From Syntrophomonadaceae bacterium (GTDB lineage Bacteria; Bacillota; Dethiobacteria; DTU022), in assembly GCA_007119335.1 (NCBI GenBank), contig SKPU01000116.1:1-8145 (forward strand): 8,145 bases of DNA. The letters run 5' to 3'. Every line of letters starts with the position of its first letter. Within the stretch, counting starts at the first letter, position 1. Made by a program: the position numbers and the translations under genes. Below are positions 1-5,295 of this stretch, one piece after another. A model generated the notes under the pieces. The model worked only from the letters and a program-made list of their open reading frames with translations. It made no database searches and was not told where the DNA came from.

Positions 1-968
1 CTGATGAATTGATTAACTTTGTGAAGATGCTCCAGCCCAGCTTCGGTGGAGTAAACTTAGAAGATATCTCCAGTCCGAAGTGCTTCTATATCTTAGACCG
101 GTTGAAAGAAGAGTGCCATATTCCGGTTTGGCATGACGATCAACAGGGTACTGCCCTGGTAACCCTGGCCGGGTTAATTAATGCTTTAAAAATAGTGGGC
201 AAGAAAATTTCTGACTCGAAAATTGTGTTGATCGGGTCGGGTGCGGCCAATATCTGCACGGTCCGGTTGCTTATCTCTGCCGGGGTTGATACAAACAAGG
301 TGGTCATGGTAGACAGCAAGGGGATCCTGCATAAAGGGCGCACCGAGCTTAAAGATGAGCATCCGGTTAAATGGGAACTGGCCCAAACAACTAACGGTGA
401 AGGGCTCACCGGCGGGGCAGAAGAAGCTTGTCAAGGGGCCGATGTGATGATTGCCCTTTCGAAACCCGGTCCGGATACGGTTAAAAAGGAATGGGTGGAA
501 AGCATGGCTAAAGATTCGATTGTTTTTGCCTGCGCAAACCCGATTCCTGAAATTTGGCCCTGGGATGCCCAGGAAGCAGGAGCGAGGATTGTTTCCACCG
601 GTCGATCAGATTTTCCGAACCAGGTTAACAACTCACTTGGCTTCCCGGCGCTGTTCCGCGGAGTATTAGATGTGCAGGCCTCAGGAATTTCTGATGCGAT
701 GTGCATTGCTGCTGCTGAAGAACTGGCTGCCTGTGCGCCTGACGGGGGGATGGATCCGGAAAAAATTCTGCCTACGATGGATATGTGGGAAGTCTTTCCC
801 CGGGTGGCAACAGCTGCGGCGATGAAAGCAATTGAAGAAGGGGTGGCCCGGATTACACCAAGCCGGGAGGAAGTATACCGCAGGGCTGAAGAACAGATCA
901 AACGAGCCCAGGATCAGACTAAATTGGCAATGGAAAATGGTTTTATTGCCGATCCGCCGGCTGAGTAA
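1..968 (+). CDS. NAD(P)-dependent malic enzyme, 5'-truncated by window edge
   Basis: Oxidative decarboxylation of malate to pyruvate and CO2 with reduction of NAD(P), in the cytoplasm. The frame is open from the window start (first full codon at 3), and the residues there already align inside the family, so the true start lies upstream. Seen: NLEDI at 54-68 and HDDQQGTA at 132-155, which carry the family's metal-binding acidic residues; a Rossmann dinucleotide motif GSGAAN at 234-251; VDSKG at 309-323 closing the second strand of that fold; ANPIPEIWP at about 535-561; and GRSDFPNQVNNSLGFPALFRG at about 600-662. About 320 residues are visible of a usual 380-480; the N-terminal catalytic Tyr/Lys region is missing. 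The acidic residue after the second strand fits NAD, but cofactor choice cannot be settled from this. It is followed after 24 bases by an iron-sulfur protein gene, so it is probably part of a dicarboxylate operon. Confidence 0.95.
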   Translation, partial: DELINFVKMLQPSFGGVNLEDISSPKCFYILDRLKEECHIPVWHDDQQGTALVTLAGLINALKIVGKKISDSKIVLIGSGAANICTVRLLISAGVDTNKVVMVDSKGILHKGRTELKDEHPVKWELAQTTNGEGLTGGAEEACQGADVMIALSKPGPDTVKKEWVESMAKDSIVFACANPIPEIWPWDAQEAGARIVSTGRSDFPNQVNNSLGFPALFRGVLDVQASGISDAMCIAAAEELAACAPDGGMDPEKILPTMDMWEVFPRVATAAAMKAIEEGVARITPSREEVYRRAEEQIKRAQDQTKLAMENGFIADPPAE

Positions 969-970
969 GC

Positions 971-977
971 AAGGAGG
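971..977 (+). promoter_or_regulatory. Ribosome binding site (AAGGAGG), unusually distant
   Basis: AAGGAGG is a near-perfect Shine-Dalgarno sequence, but it lies 15 bases before the ATG at 993, longer than the usual 5-10. There is no ATG, GTG or TTG in frame between them. The next in-frame ATG (1011) is further away still, so 993 remains the best start. Confidence 0.7.
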
Positions 978-992
978 CTGAAAGTAAACCAG

Positions 993-1676
993 ATGACTGA
1001 GACGATTGCAATGGTTGATGTCTTTATCATGGGTAAACGCTATACAGTACCTGAAACACTGACTATCTTAGATTCCATGGAATATGCCGGCTACCAGATG
1101 ACCCGCGGCTGCGGCTGCCGGGCCGGATTTTGCGGAGCCTGTGCCACGGTTTACCGCATGGCTGGGGGTTATGAGCTTTTAGTCGGCCTGGCCTGTCAGA
1201 CCAAGGTAGAAGATGGAATGTACCTGGCTCAGATTCCATTTTTTCCAGGCCGGAAGGCTCAGTTTGATTTAGAAGAAATCAAGCCTTCTGTGGCTCATTT
1301 TGCCCAGCTCTACCCGGAAGTATATCGTTGCCTGGGCTGCAGTTCCTGTAACAAGGTTTGTCCGCAGGACATTGATGTTATGCAATATATTGCTTATATT
1401 CAGCGCGGAGATTTTGAAAAGGCAGCCGATTTATCTTTTGACTGCCTGATGTGCGGGTTGTGTGTTTCACGCTGCCCGGCCAATATTGTTCATTACAACG
1501 CAGCGCTTACCGCCCGGCGTCTTTACAGCCGCTATATCGCCAACCCGGATCGTTTTCTGGCTGAAAGGGCGCAGGCTATCGAGAATGGCGAGTTAGATGC
1601 TGAGATAGATAAACTGGTCAAGGCGGATAAAGATAAACTGCAGGAATTGTATAACAACCGGGAAATTGAAAAGTAG
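993..1676 (+). CDS. Succinate dehydrogenase/fumarate reductase-type iron-sulfur protein, [2Fe-2S] plus two [4Fe-4S] motifs
   Basis: A 227-residue electron-transfer protein, probably the partner of the flavoprotein encoded next. The N-terminal ferredoxin-like domain (about 5-85) has C42-x4-C47-x2-C50 with C68 as the likely fourth [2Fe-2S] ligand; C40 is an extra nearby cysteine. The second domain has two full CxxCxxCxxxCP motifs, C113/C116/C119/C123 and C151/C154/C157/C161, which predict two [4Fe-4S] clusters. Classical SdhB/FrdB instead carry one [4Fe-4S] and one [3Fe-4S]; the double motif is more like HdrC/GlpC or the N-terminal half of archaeal TfrB. The C-terminal 60 residues are charged and probably helical. 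There is no signal peptide or membrane segment, so it should be cytoplasmic. The gene lies 24 bases after malic enzyme and 24 before the flavoprotein. The iron-sulfur assignment is firm; the exact reaction is inferred. Confidence 0.88.
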   Translation: MTETIAMVDVFIMGKRYTVPETLTILDSMEYAGYQMTRGCGCRAGFCGACATVYRMAGGYELLVGLACQTKVEDGMYLAQIPFFPGRKAQFDLEEIKPSVAHFAQLYPEVYRCLGCSSCNKVCPQDIDVMQYIAYIQRGDFEKAADLSFDCLMCGLCVSRCPANIVHYNAALTARRLYSRYIANPDRFLAERAQAIENGELDAEIDKLVKADKDKLQELYNNREIEK

Positions 1677-1684
1677 ACCTGGAG

Positions 1685-1692
1685 AGGAGGAG
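1685..1692 (+). promoter_or_regulatory. Ribosome binding site deciding a TTG start
   Basis: AGGAGGAG contains a consensus Shine-Dalgarno core, 10 bases before the TTG at 1701. The next in-frame ATG (1731) has no purine-rich site before it. This supports TTG at 1701 as the flavoprotein start. Confidence 0.75.
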
Positions 1693-1700
1693 TTGTTGAG

Positions 1701-3305
1701 TTGGTTTATACCCCGCAGTTAACTGAATTAATGAAAAAAGTTGAAGAGACCAGATCCTCCCGGGTCGGTGTTGATTTCCCGCGCATGACTCAGGAGGAGC
1801 GCCGGGATGTTTTAGAAAAGTTCCATCCCGATTACAACTTGGAAGGGTTTCGGGAAATTAAGGTTGGCGTTAACAAGGGGGCTCGTATGCCCATCGAAAT
1901 GGCTGATGTTTTTGAAGCATACAGCCGCATTCGCGATCTCGAATTTGACTTGAAGGCTGATCCACATTATGACGTCGACGTCCTGGTGATCGGGGGCGGC
2001 GGCGCAGGCGCCTCAGCAGCGCTTGAAGCGCACAGTACGGGAGCGGTTGTATTGGTTGCTACCAAGCTGCGCTTTGGTGATGCCAATACGATGATGGCCC
2101 AGGGTGGAATCCAGGCTGCTGATAAGCCGAACGATACTCCGGCGACTCATTTCCTCGACGTGATGGGCGGCGGTAGGCTGGAGAATGTCCCAGAGTTGGC
2201 CCGGGCCCTGGTTATGGACGCCCCGCTGGTTATCAAGTGGCTGGAAGATATGGGAACCATGTTTGATAAAAAAGATGACGGCACGATGATTACAGGACAC
2301 GGCGGCGGAACATCACGTAAACGTATGCATACCGCCCGCGATTACACCGGAGCCGAAATAATGAGAACCTTACGAGACGAGGTTTTAAATAAAGGGATTA
2401 ATGTAGTTGAATTCAGCCCGGCAGTGGAAATAATCCTTGACGAGCAGGGTCGTGCCGCCGGTGCGGTTCTCTACAACCTTGAAACCGAACAGTACGAAAT
2501 TGCCCGCGCTAAAACGGTTATTATCGCAACCGGGGGATCGGGAAGGCTGCATTACCGCGGCTTCCCGACCAGTAATCATCACGGGGCTACTGCCGATGGG
2601 TTGGTCCTTGGTTACAGGGCCGGGGCAAAAACGATTTATGCTGATTCGATCCAGTATCATCCGACGGGGGGAGCATATCCGCCGCAGCTGCTTGGCTTAC
2701 TGGTTACTGAAAAGACCCGCGGTCTCGGGGCTACACCGCTTAACATTAACGGAGAACAGTTTGTTTACCATCTGGAGACCAGGGATGTTGAATCTTCGGC
2801 AATTTTACGCGAGTGTGAAGAACGAGGATTGGGCGTGCCTCTGCCGACCGGGATTGAAGCTGTCTGGCTTGATTCGCCGCTGATCGAGATAATCCACGGC
2901 GAAGGGACCATTGAACGCCAGCTGCCGGCCATGCTCCGCCAGTTTCAACGCTTTGATGTCGATATTCGCAAGGAACCGATGCTCATCTTTCCGACCCTGC
3001 ATTATCAAAACGGAGGTCTATTGATTGATGATGATGCCCACAGCACGGTGGAAAATCTTTATGCGGCCGGAGAAGCAGCCGGTGGAATTCACGGTACCAA
3101 CCGCCTGATGGGCAATTCACTTCTTGATATAATCGTTTTTGGCCGCAGGGCCGGAAGAAATGCCGCGGCAAAAAGCAGGGAAATAGCGGTTCCTGACGGA
3201 TTAAATCTCGAACACCTGGATTCTTATCATCAGGAACTGGACAATACCGGGGCAGGAGATGGGCGGATTAGTCCAATGGTCCTGCCGCACTATACGCATC
3301 GCTAA
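1701..3305 (+). CDS. Fumarate reductase/succinate dehydrogenase-type flavoprotein, short C-terminus
   Basis: FAD-dependent interconversion of fumarate and succinate is the likely reaction. The 534-residue protein has an unusual N-terminal extension of about 90 residues, then the FAD-binding IGGGGAGAS (97-105), MMAQGGI (131-137) and ATGGSG (276-281). Dicarboxylate-site residues of the family are visible: HPTG (His320), TEKTRG (Glu337, Arg340), RDV (Arg361), HYQNGG (His434) and HGTNRL (Arg468). The position of the histidine that binds FAD covalently in FrdA/SdhA appears to be Asn129, so FAD is probably non-covalent. Only about 50 residues follow FGRRAG (480-485), whereas FrdA has nearly 190, so the usual C-terminal helical domain is absent. 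The frame is intact, so this is not an obvious pseudogene. The start is TTG with a strong Shine-Dalgarno site. The iron-sulfur partner lies upstream and no membrane anchor is present. Direction in vivo and electron partner are unknown. Confidence 0.87.
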   Translation: MVYTPQLTELMKKVEETRSSRVGVDFPRMTQEERRDVLEKFHPDYNLEGFREIKVGVNKGARMPIEMADVFEAYSRIRDLEFDLKADPHYDVDVLVIGGGGAGASAALEAHSTGAVVLVATKLRFGDANTMMAQGGIQAADKPNDTPATHFLDVMGGGRLENVPELARALVMDAPLVIKWLEDMGTMFDKKDDGTMITGHGGGTSRKRMHTARDYTGAEIMRTLRDEVLNKGINVVEFSPAVEIILDEQGRAAGAVLYNLETEQYEIARAKTVIIATGGSGRLHYRGFPTSNHHGATADGLVLGYRAGAKTIYADSIQYHPTGGAYPPQLLGLLVTEKTRGLGATPLNINGEQFVYHLETRDVESSAILRECEERGLGVPLPTGIEAVWLDSPLIEIIHGEGTIERQLPAMLRQFQRFDVDIRKEPMLIFPTLHYQNGGLLIDDDAHSTVENLYAAGEAAGGIHGTNRLMGNSLLDIIVFGRRAGRNAAAKSREIAVPDGLNLEHLDSYHQELDNTGAGDGRISPMVLPHYTHR

Positions 3306-4525
3306 TGGCTAAAGCTGAGCGTGAATATAAACTGCCTCTCGAAGGTTTAATGGTTTTAGACCTGACCAGGCTGCTGCCTGGACCCCTGTGCACGATGCTG
3401 CTTGGGGATTACGGAGCTGAAATAATAAAAATAGAAGACACTAAGGTCGGCGATCCAACCCGTTTCGCCGGGCTGTCCAGTCAGGGTGAAAGCTCCTTGT
3501 TCCGGCAGTTGAACCGCAACAAGAAAAGTGTCGCCCTCGATTTGAAAGACGCGGCCGGTCGTTCGGTGCTTAAAAAACTAGCCGGGCAGGCTGATGTGCT
3601 GGTAGAAGGTTTCCGGCCGGGGGTGATGGATCGGCTGGGCCTGGGTTATGGTGATTTGAGCACGATTAATGCATGGTTAATCTATGCAGCGATCACCGGT
3701 TACGGCCAGGAAGGTTCTTACCGGGATCGGGTCGGCCATGATCTCAATTATACTGCGCTGACCGGCCTGCTCGACTTAAGCGCCTCAACGGGAGAAGCTC
3801 CTCAAATGCCGGCAGTTCAAATTGCAGATATTGCCGGGGGTTCGATGATGGCGTTAAACGGAATTATGATCGCCCTTTATGGACGGGTTCAAAGTGGCAA
3901 AGGAGCCTTTGTCGATGTTTCGATGCTGCGCGGCTTGCTGCCATTTTTAGCTTATCCCGCTTCCGGCCTTTCCGATGAGGGGAAGCTGCCCAGGCGGGGT
4001 GAAGGGTACATAACCGGAGCTCTGGCCTGTTATAATATTTATGAGACTGCCGACGGGCAATATATGAGCCTGGGAGCGCTTGAACCGGTATTCTGGGAAA
4101 GGTTTTGCGAGGTTGTCGGCAAGCCGCAATGGGTGGCCCGGCAGTTTGAGGAGAAAGGAAGAGAAGAACTAATCGCAGAGGTTCAGGCTTTGTTTAAGGA
4201 AAAGAGCAGGCGGCAATGGGAAGATCTTTTTGCCGCTCGAGAAGTTTGCTGCGAACCGGTTATCGATTTGCAGGAAGCCGCTACTAATCCCCTTAACCAG
4301 GAAAATGATTTATGGATCGACGAACCCGGCATTGAAGATAATCATGGAGGGGATGCAGGAAAAACGATTGGCTTTCCACTGCTTTTTTCCGGACAATCCG
4401 GTCAGGTGCGCTTGCGTTCGCCGCGTCACGGAGAACATACCACGGAAGTATTAAAATCCCTCGGTTACGGGAGTTCGGAGATCAACTCCATGAAAAAGCG
4501 CGGAATTATTAAGACCGCCGATTGA
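3305..4525 (+). CDS. CaiB/BaiF family (family III CoA-transferase fold), alpha-methylacyl-CoA racemase-like
   Basis: A 406-residue protein of the CaiB/BaiF fold. The N-terminus has the family signature LDLTRLLPGP (18-27) followed by GDYGAEIIKIED (34-45). VGHDLNY (143-149), DIAGGS (175-180), SGKG (197-200) and GALEP (257-261) closely resemble alpha-methylacyl-CoA racemases. His145, Asp175 and Glu260 are separated by 30 and 85 residues, the same spacing as the catalytic His126, Asp156 and Glu241 that I recall for Mycobacterium tuberculosis MCR. The reaction may therefore be epimerisation of a 2-methylacyl-CoA. CoA transfer between carboxylic acids is the alternative, since the equivalent Asp is the acyl-carrying residue in formyl-CoA transferase. 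The ATG overlaps the flavoprotein stop by one base (TAATG) and no clear Shine-Dalgarno site is seen, so translation is probably coupled. Family confidence is high; substrate is unknown. Confidence 0.9.
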   Translation: MAKAEREYKLPLEGLMVLDLTRLLPGPLCTMLLGDYGAEIIKIEDTKVGDPTRFAGLSSQGESSLFRQLNRNKKSVALDLKDAAGRSVLKKLAGQADVLVEGFRPGVMDRLGLGYGDLSTINAWLIYAAITGYGQEGSYRDRVGHDLNYTALTGLLDLSASTGEAPQMPAVQIADIAGGSMMALNGIMIALYGRVQSGKGAFVDVSMLRGLLPFLAYPASGLSDEGKLPRRGEGYITGALACYNIYETADGQYMSLGALEPVFWERFCEVVGKPQWVARQFEEKGREELIAEVQALFKEKSRRQWEDLFAAREVCCEPVIDLQEAATNPLNQENDLWIDEPGIEDNHGGDAGKTIGFPLLFSGQSGQVRLRSPRHGEHTTEVLKSLGYGSSEINSMKKRGIIKTAD

Positions 4526-4557
4526 AAAAATTTTTCTTCTTTTTTTACCTTTCTTCT
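4525..4557 (+). other. A6T5 and pyrimidine-rich tract after the metabolic operon
   Basis: Immediately after the stop codon, A6 (4525-4530) runs into T5 (4531-4535), then T7 (4540-4546). TTTCTTCT occurs twice (4533-4540 and 4550-4557). The T-runs could help end transcription, but the only GC stem before them is weak (GCGG 4500-4503 with CCGC 4515-4518, an 11-base loop) and ends 12 bases before the T-run. I do not call an intrinsic terminator. Confidence 0.35.
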
Positions 4558-4591
4558 GCGATTTTCTACCTCATAAATTTCTTACTTATCC

Positions 4592-4620
4592 TTTACCGAA
4601 CAGCCCGGACGATCTATAAT
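4592..4620 (+). promoter_or_regulatory. Sigma-A-type promoter for nth
   Basis: TTTACC (4592-4597, four of six matches to TTGACA), a 17-base spacer and a perfect TATAAT (4615-4620), preceded by A/T-rich sequence. The expected transcription start is about 4626-4628, on the nth ATG. It probably drives nth and perhaps the two genes after it. It is the only promoter-like sequence I noticed in the intergenic gaps. Confidence 0.65.
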
Positions 4621-4625
4621 AATGT

Positions 4626-5273
4626 ATGTCCAGTGCGAAGGTTAATAAACATGAACAAGAAAAACAACGCATTGAGCAAGTTTTGAAAATGCTTGCCATA
4701 CATTATCCGCAGGTGGAAACTGGCCTGGTTTATGATAATCCTTTTCAGCTGCTTGTGGCAACCGTTCTTTCTGCGCAGACTACGGATCAGCAGGTTAACA
4801 AGATTACGGCCCGGCTTTTTGACGCCTTCCCGACAGCATATGAAATGGCCCGGATCAAGCCTGCTGATTTGGAGCCTTACCTGAGAAGGGTCGGTCTTTA
4901 CCGCTATAAGGCGAGGTACTTGGTTGAGGCAAGCAAAATTATAGTTGAGCAGCATGGTGGAAGGGTTCCTGATCAGTTTAAGGAATTGATTAAATTGCCA
5001 GGGGTGGGACGAAAAACAGCCAATATTATTTTAAGCAGCGCTTTTGGGATCCCGGCTATCGCAGTAGATACCCATGTTTTTCGGGTTTCCAAGAGATTGA
5101 ATTTAGCTGATGAGAAAAATGCGGAGCTTGTTGAAAAGCAGCTGGAAACGGTTGTTCCGGTAGAGGACTGGGTCGACACTCATCACCGGCTAATTGCCCA
5201 CGGACGGACCTTGTGTCAGGCCAGGAATCCGCAGTGCAAGAACTGTTTTTTGAATGAATGGTGTTCTTTTTGA
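4626..5273 (+). CDS. nth: Endonuclease III (DNA glycosylase/AP lyase)
   Basis: Base-excision repair enzyme that removes oxidised pyrimidines and cleaves the abasic site. The 215-residue length is typical. Seen: LLVATVLSAQTTDQQVN (42-58); the helix-hairpin-helix LPGVGRKTA (124-132) with catalytic Lys130; VDTHVFRV (147-154) with catalytic Asp148; and a C-terminal [4Fe-4S] loop, Cys197-x6-Cys204-x2-Cys207-x5-Cys213. All of these sit at E. coli Nth positions plus ten, matching a slightly longer N-terminus. ATG at 4626 is chosen because the next in-frame ATG (4689) would remove a helix that aligns with E. coli Nth. No Shine-Dalgarno site precedes it, and a promoter -10 box ends only five bases upstream, so the message may be leaderless. 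Confidence 0.97.
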   Translation: MSSAKVNKHEQEKQRIEQVLKMLAIHYPQVETGLVYDNPFQLLVATVLSAQTTDQQVNKITARLFDAFPTAYEMARIKPADLEPYLRRVGLYRYKARYLVEASKIIVEQHGGRVPDQFKELIKLPGVGRKTANIILSSAFGIPAIAVDTHVFRVSKRLNLADEKNAELVEKQLETVVPVEDWVDTHHRLIAHGRTLCQARNPQCKNCFLNEWCSF

Positions 5274-5280
5274 TATTAGA

Positions 5281-5286
5281 AAGGGG
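5281..5286 (+). promoter_or_regulatory. Ribosome binding site for the Lon-like protease
   Basis: AAGGGG lies 9 bases before ATG 5296. This favours 5296 over the in-frame ATG at 5254, which lies inside the end of nth, and over the ATG at 5289, which is out of frame. Confidence 0.7.
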
Positions 5287-5295
5287 AAATGCTTA

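Noticed and set aside
9..11. TTG at 9 as the malic enzyme start
   Set aside because: The frame continues upstream to the window edge and the visible residues align with the middle of the family, so the gene is truncated rather than short.
431..901. 156-residue open frame on the - strand
   Set aside because: It lies antisense to the malic enzyme, shows no recognisable motif, and the + strand frame has clear family conservation. The other antisense frames in the window are rejected for the same reason.
2437..2883. 148-residue + strand frame inside the flavoprotein gene
   Set aside because: It is an alternate frame of a strongly conserved gene, with no ribosome binding site noted and no family resemblance.
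4500..4546. Intrinsic terminator after the CaiB/BaiF gene
   Set aside because: The GC stem is only four pairs with an 11-base loop and is not adjacent to the T-run; the A/T tract can form only weak A-U pairs.
5254..5295. Start of the Lon-like protease at ATG 5254
   Set aside because: This would add 14 residues overlapping the end of nth with no suitable site before it; ATG 5296 has AAGGGG at 9 bases and a family-like N-terminus.
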